DNA of 8,388 nucleotides from Deltaproteobacteria bacterium (GCA_016219165.1 JACRCB010000002.1:1-8388); one strand, 5' to 3'. Numbered from the stretch's first letter, positions 1 to 6,574 are shown. A program made the numbers and translations. The notes: generated by a model not told the origin, from the sequence alone.

Positions 1-190
1 CAGCCACTCGGCGCAAGGTGCGAGGCGAGAAAACTCTCAACATCCGAATAGGTGTAGGCTGAGACTGATTGGGGATTTATGAGAATGACGAGGAAAATGA
101 AAAGAACGAGAAAAGAACGAGAAAAGAACGAGAAAAGAAAACCCCGCGCTTGATGCTATATGGAAAGGTTCCGGAGTCTAACCCTTGCAT
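1..190 (-). pseudogene. 5' end of a predicted exported protein, currently out of frame (possible phase-OFF gene), truncated by the window edge
   Basis: An ATG at 190-188 has a Shine-Dalgarno AAGGA seven bases upstream and a good promoter 37 bases further up. From this ATG the frame reads MQGLDSGTFPYSIKRG, then runs through three copies of an 11-bp repeat and stops at TAA 79-77 after 37 codons. In the next frame the sequence is open from 155 to base 1. It encodes a hydrophobic run (FLVLFIFLVILI), a c-region NPQSVSA resembling a signal peptidase I site, and a mature start YTYSDVESFLASHLAPSG. That downstream frame has no ATG, GTG or TTG of its own after the TAG at 158-156. Deleting one 11-bp copy would join both parts into one protein with a classical signal peptide: basic KR, hydrophobic core, cleavage after residue 41. 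The mature protein is not recognised and too little is visible to assign a role. A sequencing or assembly error in the repeat is the main alternative to phase variation. Confidence 0.6.
100..139. repeat. 11-bp tandem repeat, three full copies plus a 7-base partial
   Basis: The unit AAAAGAACGAG occurs exactly at 100-110, 111-121 and 122-132, followed by AAAAGAA at 133-139. On the minus strand it reads CTCGTTCTTTT and falls in the part of the divergent gene that encodes the signal-peptide hydrophobic core. Eleven is not a multiple of three, so each gain or loss of a copy changes the reading frame. Three copies leave the gene out of frame; two or five would restore it. Short tandem repeats like this are prone to slipped-strand mispairing. 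Confidence 0.9.
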
Positions 191-197
191 GGAGGCT

Positions 198-202
198 TCC
201 TT
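198..202 (-). promoter_or_regulatory. Ribosome binding site of the divergent gene
   Basis: AAGGA on the minus strand lies seven bases before the ATG at 190. This spacing supports that ATG as the true start, even though its frame is broken downstream by the repeat. Confidence 0.6.
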
Positions 203-226
203 TTAGAAGAGGTCAGAACCGGGCAA

Positions 227-255
227 ACTGTAACATATATAACTTAATATGTCAA
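227..255 (-). promoter_or_regulatory. Sigma70-type promoter of the divergent gene
   Basis: On the minus strand a perfect -35 box TTGACA (255-250) is followed by a 17-base spacer and TACAGT (232-227). TACAGT matches the -10 consensus at four of six positions and is preceded by TGT, which gives an extended -10. The predicted start near 220 leaves a leader of about 30 bases before the ATG at 190. The promoter fits the gene start, which argues that the broken reading frame belongs to a real gene. Confidence 0.65.
233..252. promoter_or_regulatory. Operator-like inverted repeat within the divergent promoter
   Basis: ACATAT (233-238) and ATATGT (247-252) form a perfect six-base inverted repeat around an eight-base AT-rich centre. 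It covers the whole spacer and touches the -35 box of the minus-strand promoter, so a dimeric protein bound here would block RNA polymerase. AT-rich spacers produce such symmetry by chance fairly often, and no regulator gene is visible in the window. Confidence 0.3.
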
Positions 256-263
256 GAATAATT

Positions 264-422
264 TACCCGAATGGGTAGGGATGCAGATGTATTTAGCCTC
301 CCTCCAAGACTTTCGGACGCGGGACATGAAGGTTCCGGAGATGAGACTACCCATGAGAACCTTGTCCATGGAAAAAAGGGAGGCAGGGAGAACCTTTCAC
401 AAAGAGTTCTCCCCCCGTTTTT
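264..422 (+). ncRNA. Candidate structured small RNA ending in an intrinsic terminator
   Basis: Several pairings are possible. ATGGGTAG (271-278) pairs with CTACCCAT (347-354), enclosing a long hairpin. In that hairpin CTCC (302-305) pairs with GGAG (337-340), and GACTTTC (308-314) pairs with GAAGGTTC (328-335) with one bulge and one G-U pair, around a 13-base loop. Two alternatives compete: TACCC (264-268) with GGGTA (273-277), and GCCTCCC (296-302) with GGGAGGC (378-384). The element ends in a strong terminator at 386-422. The separate mreB promoter lies downstream, so this need not be an mreB leader. No good plus-strand promoter was found for it, which is the main weakness. It matches no RNA family that I recognise. 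It could also be two unrelated hairpins. Confidence 0.4.
386..422 (+). terminator. Intrinsic (Rho-independent) terminator upstream of mreB
   Basis: GGGAGAAC (386-393) pairs with GTTCTCCC (406-413). CTTT (394-397) pairs with AAAG (401-404) inside it, leaving a CAC loop and a single bulged A. After CCCG come five T residues (418-422). GGG and the A-run at 372-380 could extend the stem by pairing with CCC and the T-tract, so weak termination in the other direction is also possible. It ends a plus-strand transcript made before the mreB promoter. Confidence 0.75.
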
Positions 423-426
423 CCGC

Positions 427-454
427 TTGCCATAAGTTGAATCTTTCTGATAAT
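427..454 (+). promoter_or_regulatory. Sigma70-type promoter of mreB and the elongasome operon
   Basis: TTGCCA (427-432, five of six consensus bases) is separated by 16 bases from GATAAT (449-454, five of six). Transcription would begin near 461, leaving a leader of about 23 bases. It starts directly after the terminator at 386-422, which insulates the operon from upstream transcription. Confidence 0.6.
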
Positions 455-472
455 ATTAAGCGTGCGGAGAGA

Positions 473-478
473 AAGGAG
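473..478 (+). promoter_or_regulatory. Ribosome binding site of mreB
   Basis: AAGGAG is a near-perfect Shine-Dalgarno sequence five bases before the ATG at 484. It fixes the mreB start. Confidence 0.8.
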
Positions 479-483
479 ATTTT

Positions 484-1515
484 ATGTTCAATTACCTTCT
501 GAGCTTTTTTTCAAATGACCTCGCCATAGACCTCGGAACGGCGAGCACGCTCATATATGTCAAGGGCAAGGGGATTGTGATAAACGAACCCTCGGTTGTG
601 GCCGTCAAGAAAGACGGCCGCGGCAAGAGGGTCCTTGCGGTCGGGAAAGAGGCGAAGGCAATGCTCGGCAAGACCCCGGGCAATATCGCGGCGATAAGGC
701 CTCTTAAAGACGGCGTGATAGCGGACTTCGAGGTGACGGAAGAGATGCTCAAATACTTTATCGCCAAGGTCCACAACCGCCGCCTCCTTGTGCGCCCGAA
801 GATACTAGTCGGGGACCCTTCGGGCATAACTCAGGTGGAGATGAGGGCCGTGAAGGAATCCGCCTATTCGGCCGGCGCAGGCGAGGTCTTTCTCATAGAG
901 GAGCCCATGGCCGCGGCCATAGGGGCGGGACTTCCCATTACGGAACCTTCTGCGAACATGATAGTGGATATAGGGGGCGGCACATCCGAGATAGCCGTAA
1001 TCTCGCTTTCAGGCATAGTAAGGGCCAAGTCCCTGAGGGTGGGCGGGGACAAACTCGACGAGGCAATCATCCAGTACATAAAGAGGAAATACAACCTCTC
1101 GATAGGCACGGGAGTAGCGGAAAACATAAAGATTACGCTGGGGCTTGCCCTGCCGGACGAGGAAGGTCAGACAATGGAAATAAAGGGTTCGAACCTCGTA
1201 ACAGGCATACCCGCAACCATAGAGATAGCCGCCGGGGAAATCAGGGAGGCGCTTACCGAACCGATAAATGCGCTCATAGACGCCATAAAGCAGGTGCTTG
1301 AGATGACGCCTCCGGAACTCGCCGCGGACATGGTGGACAAGGGCATAATGCTCGCCGGAGGAGGGGCGCTCATTAGAAATCTCGATACGATAATACGGGA
1401 AGAGACCCACCTTCCGGTTACGGTCGCCGAAGACCCGCTTACGTGCGTTGTCAGGGGCGCGGGCAAATTACTCGATGAAATCAAACTCTTAAGGGAAGTA
1501 ACCATACAGAACTGA
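484..1515 (+). CDS. mreB: Rod shape-determining protein MreB, bacterial actin homologue
   Basis: MreB polymerises on ATP into short membrane-bound filaments that position the cell-wall elongation machinery. At 343 residues it has normal length. The N-terminus MFNYLLSFFSND resembles the membrane-binding amphipathic start of Gram-negative MreB. The actin-fold nucleotide motifs are intact: phosphate-1 DLGT at residues 16-19, IEEPMAAAIGAG at 138-149, phosphate-2 DIGGGTSE at 162-169, and the adenosine motif LAGGGALI at about 290-297. The ATG is set by AAGGAG five bases upstream. This is the first gene of the operon, behind its own promoter, with mreC beginning three bases after the stop. The multi-gene context with mreCD, PBP2 and RodA rules out DnaK or FtsA, which share the fold. 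Confidence 0.97.
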   Translation: MFNYLLSFFSNDLAIDLGTASTLIYVKGKGIVINEPSVVAVKKDGRGKRVLAVGKEAKAMLGKTPGNIAAIRPLKDGVIADFEVTEEMLKYFIAKVHNRRLLVRPKILVGDPSGITQVEMRAVKESAYSAGAGEVFLIEEPMAAAIGAGLPITEPSANMIVDIGGGTSEIAVISLSGIVRAKSLRVGGDKLDEAIIQYIKRKYNLSIGTGVAENIKITLGLALPDEEGQTMEIKGSNLVTGIPATIEIAAGEIREALTEPINALIDAIKQVLEMTPPELAADMVDKGIMLAGGGALIRNLDTIIREETHLPVTVAEDPLTCVVRGAGKLLDEIKLLREVTIQN

Positions 1516-1518
1516 AAC

Positions 1519-2388
1519 ATGCTCTCTTTTGTAAAGCGCCACCAGGTCATACTTGCCTCGATAATCCTATCTCTATTCTCGCTCCATCTCTCATCCCTCG
1601 TAAGGAAAGGCACCGGCGGAGAGGTGATAGTAAGGGCCGTCCTCTCTGCCGTAACCTCTCCGTTTGAGAGAACACTCGTCCGGATGGAAACGAAGGTCAA
1701 GGGGGTGTGGGGAGGCTACATCTACCTTGTGGGGCAGAGAGCGGAAAACGAAAATCTAAAAAAAACCATCTACACCCTCACGGACGAAAACAACAAACTC
1801 AAGGAAGAACTGAGCCTTGATTCGAGGATGAAGGAACTGCTCAAATTCAAGGAGGAGTCCGCCGTTCCAACCCTCGCCGCGAGGATAATCGGCATGAGCA
1901 ATTTCGGCGCGGGGGGGGGCTGGGCAAGAACCCTCACCCTTGACAGGGGCTCGCTTGAGGGGGCCGAGGTCGATATGCCGGTGGTAAGCCCGCGGGGAGT
2001 TGTTGGGAGAATCATCGAAGTTACGCAACGCACCTCAACGGTGCTTCTGCTTGTGGACCCGAGGTCGAATATCGACGTGACGGTACAGAGGACACGGATA
2101 AGGAGTGTAGCGGAGGGCAACGGCACATCTCTTACACTCAAATACGTAAGACCGTTCGACGACGTGCAGGAAGGGGACGTGGTTACCACCGCGGGACTGT
2201 CTGGAATATTCCCCAAGGGGCTTTATGTGGGGGAGGTTACGACAGTAGAGAGGGGAGAGGACAATCTGTTTAGATACATCGAGGTCAAGCCCGCTTCGGA
2301 TATAAGAAAACTCGAAGAGGTGCTCATAGTCAAAGAGAAACAGAACCTCCTTTCGGGTATCGAAAGGGCCGGGAAGTCAATCCCCTGA
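1519..2388 (+). CDS. mreC: Rod shape-determining protein MreC
   Basis: MreC is a bitopic inner-membrane protein whose periplasmic domain binds and activates PBP2-RodA. The 289-residue sequence has the expected layout: a short cytoplasmic start, a transmembrane helix at about residues 9-27, a coiled coil at about 72-112 (AENENLKKTI through LLKFKEES), then a beta-rich domain with the family-like segments LTLDRGS and MPVVSPRGVVGRI. The ATG follows the mreB stop by three bases. The nearest purine-rich sequence (AGGGAAG) is about 20 bases away, inside mreB, so translational coupling is likely. A run of nine G residues (1911-1919) encodes part of AGGGW at about residues 131-135 and is a possible slippage site. 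The frame is intact here. Confidence 0.95.
   Translation: MLSFVKRHQVILASIILSLFSLHLSSLVRKGTGGEVIVRAVLSAVTSPFERTLVRMETKVKGVWGGYIYLVGQRAENENLKKTIYTLTDENNKLKEELSLDSRMKELLKFKEESAVPTLAARIIGMSNFGAGGGWARTLTLDRGSLEGAEVDMPVVSPRGVVGRIIEVTQRTSTVLLLVDPRSNIDVTVQRTRIRSVAEGNGTSLTLKYVRPFDDVQEGDVVTTAGLSGIFPKGLYVGEVTTVERGEDNLFRYIEVKPASDIRKLEEVLIVKEKQNLLSGIERAGKSIP
1911..1919. repeat. G9 homopolymer inside mreC
   Basis: Nine consecutive G residues encode glycines at the start of the MreC beta domain. A one-base slip would truncate MreC. In the sequence given the frame is maintained. Confidence 0.9.
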
Positions 2389-2432
2389 CCTTTGCCGTTT
2401 TCTCCGGAACCGGTGCGTAAAGGGTTATTAAG

Positions 2433-2921
2433 ATGAAGGACTTTTTTATATTTCTGCCGCTTACAGTAGTGTACCTGGCGTTTAAGGCGGCCGTTTTTCC
2501 GTCTCTTCCGCTGCCCGATATCACACTTCTCATAGTCCTCTTTGTGGCGCAGAAGGGGGCATCGGTTGGAGGGGCGCTCTTAAGTTTCGTTCTCGGATAC
2601 GTGGATGACGTCTTCTCAGGCGCAATCATCGGCTCCACCTCGTTTGCCCTGGCGCTCACCTTCGGTGTGGCGTATCTACTGTCGCGGAAGGTGCATTTCT
2701 CCACCGTCGCCGCCATGGCAATCGGCAGCGCAGGCCTGGACCTTTTTAAATGGGTCCTAATACTGGCCGCCCTGGGCTTAAGCGGCGTGAAATTCCCGTT
2801 TATGCCTCAGATACTCCTGACCGTAACCGTTACGGGGTTCTTCGCCCCGGTGATACTGCCCTTTTTCCGGCGGCTCTCGGCCACGAAGGTTCCGGGCGCC
2901 CAACGCGGGGGAGAGAGGTGA
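2433..2921 (+). CDS. mreD: Rod shape-determining protein MreD
   Basis: MreD is a small polytopic inner-membrane protein of the elongasome that works with MreC. The 162 residues are mostly hydrophobic, with five or six predicted membrane segments (roughly 4-22, 28-42, 45-68, 70-85, 92-112 and 125-147) and a basic C-terminus. The short acidic turn in LGYVDDVFSGAIIG matches the conserved G-x-x-D position of the family. Overall sequence conservation in MreD is low, so the assignment rests on topology and on its place between mreC and PBP2. AAAGGG about eight bases before the ATG is a good ribosome site. It lies 44 bases after mreC, and nothing resembling a terminator is in the gap. Confidence 0.92.
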   Translation: MKDFFIFLPLTVVYLAFKAAVFPSLPLPDITLLIVLFVAQKGASVGGALLSFVLGYVDDVFSGAIIGSTSFALALTFGVAYLLSRKVHFSTVAAMAIGSAGLDLFKWVLILAALGLSGVKFPFMPQILLTVTVTGFFAPVILPFFRRLSATKVPGAQRGGER

Positions 2922-2986
2922 AAGATAACCATTTATGCAGCGTTAAGAATCTCTCATAAAAAATTTCCACTAAAGCGGGGCCGGGA

Positions 2987-4912
2987 GTGAAGGAATATTT
3001 TTTAGACAAGGAACCGAAAGAGTTTAAGTCGCGGGTCTTTTTCGCCCTGTGGGTTGTGCTCTTTGCCTTTTCGGTGCTCGTCATAAGGCTGTGGTATCTG
3101 CAGATAATAAGAGGCTCGCACTTCAGCGAACTCTCCCGCACGAACAGTATCCGCCTCATAAAGGCGCAGGCCCCCAGAGGCATAATATACGACAGAAACG
3201 GCGGCATACTCGCCGAAAATAGACCCGGCTTTGACCTCTCGATAATCCCCGAGGATGTTCAGGATTGGGAAAAGACGAAAAAATTCCTTACAAGGCTGGC
3301 GGGCATAGATGAAAAAACCATAGAGGAACGGTTGAGAAAGGCGCGGGGGCGCCCTCCCTACAGGCCGGTAAAACTTAAAGAGGACCTGACGTGGGAGGAG
3401 ATGGTCAGGGTTGCCGCTTATAAATTCGAACTCCCGGGCGTGGACATAGACGTCGGCCAGAAAAGGATATACGCATACAACGAGGCCACTACACACCTCA
3501 TGGGGTATCTCGGCGAGATAAGCGAAAGAGAGTATTCGGAATTCAGGACCGAGGAAGAAAACCCATACAGTCCCGGAGACGTAATCGGCAAGGCCGGAGC
3601 GGAGCTTGCGTTCGAAGACGAACTCATGGGCATAAACGGCGGCAAACAGATTGAGGTAGACGCCCTCGGAAGGCTCGTAAGCGTCATAAAGAACATAAAC
3701 CCCTATCCGGGCAATAACGTCCACCTCACCATCGACCTTCAGGCCCAGATTGCCGCATGGGAGGCGATGGAGGGAAGGGCGGGCGCGGTCGTAGCCATGG
3801 ACCCGCAAACGGGAGAGGTCCTTGCGATGGTGAGCACCCCTTCCTACAACCCCAACGACCTTATAGACGGCGTTTCCGAGGAGGAGTGGACGGCCATCGT
3901 CCAGAACCCCATGAAGGTGCTTACAAACAGGGTGATACAGGGGCTTTACCCTCCGGCGTCAACCTTCAAGGTCATAACGGCGGCCGCGGCTTTGGAGGAA
4001 GGCGTTATAGACCCCTCGACGAAGATATACGCCGGCCCTTCGTTTAAGTACGGCAACCATGAATACCGCGACTGGAAGGAGGAGGGGCACGGAACAATAG
4101 ACGTGCACAGGGCTATCGTTGAGTCCGCGGATACATTCTTCTACCAGGTGGGGCTTAAGGTCGGCCTTGAGAGGCTCGCCCGGTATTCAACACTTTTCGG
4201 CTTCGGGCAGAAAACAGGCATTGCATTTACAAACGAAAAGAACGGGCTTGTGCCGACGGCGGAATGGAAAAAGAGGGTTTACGGGGCCCCGTGGTTCGAG
4301 GGGGAGACAGTCTCCGTTTCGGTCGGGCAGGGTTTCATGCTCACGACCCCGCTTCAACTCTTGAACGCATATTCGGCGATAGCAAACGGCGGGACCCTCT
4401 ATGTCCCTCAACTCGTTGGGAGCGTAGACGCACCCGAGGGCGTTGCGATTAGAAAATTTACTCCCGTGGAAAAAAGGCGCATAGACATCTCGGGGAAGAC
4501 CCTTGCTGTCTTAAAAGACGCCCTCCGGGGGGTTGTGGCGGAGGACGGGGGGACGGCGAGGTTCCTTAACTCATACGGGCTCGATATCGCGGGCAAGACC
4601 GGCACGGCGCAGGTCATGAGGATGAGGGAGAGGATAAAGAATGTGAACAGCATACCCTACAAATTCCGCGACCACGGCTGGTTTGTGGGGTATGCCCCGT
4701 CTGACGACCCGAAGATAGCGGTTGTGGTCTTGGTGGAGCACGGCGGATTCGGCGCATCTTCAGCCGCGCCGGTGGCGCTTAAGGTGATGCAGGCTTATCT
4801 CGAGAAAAAGCCTGAAATAACGCCTCAGGACGGGTCTTCCGGCCCCGTCGCCGCGGAAAAAGGGCCGCCGGCCGCCGGTAAAAATGACGGAGACGGCGGG
4901 GGAGACCTGTAA
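2987..4912 (+). CDS. mrdA: Penicillin-binding protein 2, elongation-specific peptidoglycan D,D-transpeptidase
   Basis: PBP2 cross-links the glycan strands made by RodA during side-wall growth. The 641 residues show a cytoplasmic start, one transmembrane helix at about 17-41, then the class B pedestal domain beginning near APRGIIYDRNGGILAENRP (62-80). The transpeptidase domain spans about 265-605 with all three catalytic motifs: S325-T-F-K328 containing the acylated serine, S380-A-D382 (the SXD form usual in PBP2), and K547-T-G549. The last 35 or so residues are a Pro-, Gly- and Ala-rich tail of low complexity that looks disordered. The start is GTG at 2987, the only start codon after the in-frame TAA at 2957-2959. 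It is preceded by G-rich sequence. The 65-base gap after mreD is AT-rich, but no convincing promoter or terminator was found there. Confidence 0.96.
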   Translation: MKEYFLDKEPKEFKSRVFFALWVVLFAFSVLVIRLWYLQIIRGSHFSELSRTNSIRLIKAQAPRGIIYDRNGGILAENRPGFDLSIIPEDVQDWEKTKKFLTRLAGIDEKTIEERLRKARGRPPYRPVKLKEDLTWEEMVRVAAYKFELPGVDIDVGQKRIYAYNEATTHLMGYLGEISEREYSEFRTEEENPYSPGDVIGKAGAELAFEDELMGINGGKQIEVDALGRLVSVIKNINPYPGNNVHLTIDLQAQIAAWEAMEGRAGAVVAMDPQTGEVLAMVSTPSYNPNDLIDGVSEEEWTAIVQNPMKVLTNRVIQGLYPPASTFKVITAAAALEEGVIDPSTKIYAGPSFKYGNHEYRDWKEEGHGTIDVHRAIVESADTFFYQVGLKVGLERLARYSTLFGFGQKTGIAFTNEKNGLVPTAEWKKRVYGAPWFEGETVSVSVGQGFMLTTPLQLLNAYSAIANGGTLYVPQLVGSVDAPEGVAIRKFTPVEKRRIDISGKTLAVLKDALRGVVAEDGGTARFLNSYGLDIAGKTGTAQVMRMRERIKNVNSIPYKFRDHGWFVGYAPSDDPKIAVVVLVEHGGFGASSAAPVALKVMQAYLEKKPEITPQDGSSGPVAAEKGPPAAGKNDGDGGGDL

Positions 4913-4929
4913 ATGGCGGAAGGGAACTT

Positions 4930-6021
4930 ATGATAGAAAAAAGGCTGCTCGCACAAATAGACTGGATTCTTATCTCCACAACCCTTGTTCTCGCCCTTGT
5001 CGGGATTGCCAGTATCTACAGCGCAACGTATCTTGAGGAACCCTCGCTCTATCAGAGGCAGACCTACTGGCTCCTTATAGGGGCGGCCATAATGCTCCCG
5101 GTGGTCATTGTGGATTACTCCATACTCGACAGGTTCGCTTACGTTATCTATGCGGCGTCAATCCTGACCCTCATCTTCGCCCTTATTTTCGGACGCACGG
5201 TCGGGGGCGCGCAGAGGTGGATATCCATCGGTTTCGTATCCATCCAGCCCTCCGAATTCGCAAAGTTATCCTTTATCCTCGCACTTTCAAAACACCTGAG
5301 CACAAAGGACGTCTCCAGAAAGGGGCTGGGGTTAGAGCAACTTATAGTGCCGTCGGCTCTCTTTGTCATACCCTTCCTTCTCGTTGCCAAACAGCCGGAC
5401 CTCGGCACGGCCCTGATATTTTTCTTCGTCTTCGTATCGATGATACTCGTTGTGAAGATAAAGACAAAAATACTCGTCCCTTCGGCCGCGGCCTTCCTTG
5501 CTATGATACCTATAGGATGGCGGTTCCTGAAAGTTTACCAGAGGGCCCGGCTCATAAGCTTCATCGACCCGACCGCGGACCCGCTGGGAAGCGGCTACCA
5601 CATCCTTCAATCGAAGATAGCCATAGGAAGCGGGAGGTTTTTTGGGAAAGGATTTACACAGGGCACGCAGGGAAGCCATCTGTTCCTGCCGGCCCACCAC
5701 ACGGACTTTATCTTCCCGACGTTCGCGGAAGAGTGGGGTTTTGCAGGGGGGATCGTAGTGCTGGCGCTCTTTTGCATCCTCATAACCCGCGGCCTCGGGG
5801 TTGCCGCCGCGGGCAAAGACAGGTTCAGTTTCCTCCTCGCCATCGGGATTACAGCGCTATTTTTCTGGCACATGGCGATTAACGCCGGCATGGTAATGGG
5901 GCTGCTGCCGGTTGTTGGGGTGCCCATGCCGTTTTTAAGTTACGGCGGGTCGTTTCTTCTCACCATGCTCCTCAGTTCCGCCATCCTCATGAATATAAGC
6001 ATGAGGAGGTATATCTTCTAA
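4930..6021 (+). CDS. rodA: Peptidoglycan glycosyltransferase RodA (SEDS family)
   Basis: RodA polymerises lipid II into glycan strands and pairs with PBP2 encoded immediately upstream. The 363 residues contain about ten membrane helices and the SEDS signature blocks: GGAQRWISIG and QPSE at about 92-109, KQPDLGTALIFF at about 154-165, GSGYHILQSKIAIGSG at about 220-235, HHTDFIFPTFAEEWG at 256-270, and VGVPMPFLSYGGS near 329-341. Asp259 in HTDF corresponds to the catalytic aspartate of E. coli RodA. The residue two before the HTDF motif region is Ala in PAHHTDF, where Glu (PExHTDF) is common; this is a minor variant. A ribosome site (GGAAGGG) precedes the ATG, 17 bases after the PBP2 stop. RodA rather than FtsW is inferred from the operon. 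Confidence 0.96.
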   Translation: MIEKRLLAQIDWILISTTLVLALVGIASIYSATYLEEPSLYQRQTYWLLIGAAIMLPVVIVDYSILDRFAYVIYAASILTLIFALIFGRTVGGAQRWISIGFVSIQPSEFAKLSFILALSKHLSTKDVSRKGLGLEQLIVPSALFVIPFLLVAKQPDLGTALIFFFVFVSMILVVKIKTKILVPSAAAFLAMIPIGWRFLKVYQRARLISFIDPTADPLGSGYHILQSKIAIGSGRFFGKGFTQGTQGSHLFLPAHHTDFIFPTFAEEWGFAGGIVVLALFCILITRGLGVAAAGKDRFSFLLAIGITALFFWHMAINAGMVMGLLPVVGVPMPFLSYGGSFLLTMLLSSAILMNISMRRYIF

Positions 6022-6045
6022 GGGCGCGGAGCGGAAAACGGCCTG

Positions 6046-6083
6046 ATGAACTCTACGGGAAAAAATGAACTCTACGGAGAAAA
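6046..6083. repeat. 19-bp tandem duplication across the pgpA start
   Basis: ATGAACTCTACGGGAAAAA (6046-6064) is followed directly by ATGAACTCTACGGAGAAAA (6065-6083), identical at 17 of 19 positions. Each copy contains an ATG. The period of 19 puts the first ATG out of frame, where it reads into a TAG at 6115-6117, so only the second starts pgpA. It looks like a recent local duplication that supplied a new upstream sequence for the start codon. Confidence 0.85.
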
Positions 6084-6574
6084 CGGAAAAATCCGGGGGC
6101 CCGGCAGGGGAATGTAGGATTAAAAGGGCGTTTGTCATCTTCTTTGCAACCGGTACGGGGCTGGGCTACTCCCCTCTTATTCCGGGCACTCTCGGCACAA
6201 TATGGGGTGTGGCAATCTCTTTTCCCCTGTCAACGCTGCCTGTTGCGGCCCGCATGGCCTCCATCCTTGCCTTAATCGCCCTTGCAATATTTTTTTCGCA
6301 GGAGGCAAAGGGGCTCCTCGGCGGAGGCGACCCTAAAGAGATAGTCTGCGATGAGGCGGCCGGGTTTACAGCCGCCTCGTTCATGGTCCCTCACGGCGCC
6401 GGAGAAATCATATTGGTCTTTATTCTTTTCAGGATTTTTGATATCCTTAAGCCATTCCCCATAGGCTTGATTGAGAGGCGCATTCCGGGCGGGGCCGGGA
6501 TAGTCCTCGATGACGTTATGGCGGGTATATACGCGAATATCTCCGCACGGATTATAATAGGGTTTGTTTTGTGA
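6065..6574 (+). CDS. pgpA: Phosphatidylglycerophosphatase A
   Basis: PgpA removes the phosphate from phosphatidylglycerol phosphate to give phosphatidylglycerol, a main anionic lipid of the inner membrane. The 169-residue protein has the family motifs in order: GLGYSPLIPGTLG (32-44), the acidic DEAAG (96-100), RIFDILKPFPI (123-133) and DDVMAGIYAN (149-158). Hydrophobic segments lie between them. The first 18 or so residues are polar, precede the conserved region and arise partly from the duplicated 19-bp sequence. The ribosome site is weak (GGGA), and no alternative ATG, GTG or TTG in frame was found before the conserved domain. It sits 43 bases after rodA without a visible terminator and overlaps the next gene by GTGA, so it is probably cotranscribed with the elongasome genes. 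Confidence 0.92.
   Translation: MNSTEKTEKSGGPAGECRIKRAFVIFFATGTGLGYSPLIPGTLGTIWGVAISFPLSTLPVAARMASILALIALAIFFSQEAKGLLGGGDPKEIVCDEAAGFTAASFMVPHGAGEIILVFILFRIFDILKPFPIGLIERRIPGGAGIVLDDVMAGIYANISARIIIGFVL

Larger units (their letters stand above)
165..340. repeat. 12-bp direct repeat shared by the divergent gene and the candidate RNA
   Basis: AAGGTTCCGGAG occurs exactly at 165-176 and again at 329-340; the bases between are not part of the repeat. The first copy lies antisense within the first codons of the minus-strand gene. The second lies in the 3' arm of a predicted hairpin. A plus-strand transcript of the second copy would therefore be perfectly complementary to the mRNA of the divergent gene, starting 14 bases after the first base of its ATG. 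Confidence 0.7.

Noticed and set aside
79..153. 24-codon plus-strand frame over the 11-bp repeat (Lys/Arg/Glu-rich)
   Set aside because: It is the antisense of the signal-peptide coding region. The charged composition follows from the repeat, and there is no ribosome site.
211..226. GGTCAG...CCGGGCAAACTG resembles part of the SRP RNA signature or the GGGCAAAC of c-di-GMP riboswitches
   Set aside because: The GGAAGGAAGCAGC part of the SRP tetraloop region and the GGGACGCAAAGCCUCCGG core of the riboswitch are missing, and the stretch coincides with the -10 region and leader of the divergent gene.
281..502. 73-codon plus-strand open frame upstream of mreB
   Set aside because: It contains the intrinsic terminator and the mreB promoter, overlaps the mreB start, has no convincing ribosome site and has no recognisable protein character.
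2922..2986. Possible promoter in the AT-rich gap before PBP2
   Set aside because: AT-rich -10-like strings are present (CATAAA near 2955), but no matching -35 box at the right distance was found.
3002..3808. 268-codon minus-strand open frame across the PBP2 gene
   Set aside because: It is a shadow of the PBP2 reading frame, whose motifs are unmistakable on the plus strand. The translation shows no family features.
5217..5882. 221-codon plus-strand open frame inside rodA
   Set aside because: It lies in another frame of rodA, has a Pro/Arg/His-rich translation typical of a frame-shifted GC-rich gene, and has no ribosome site.
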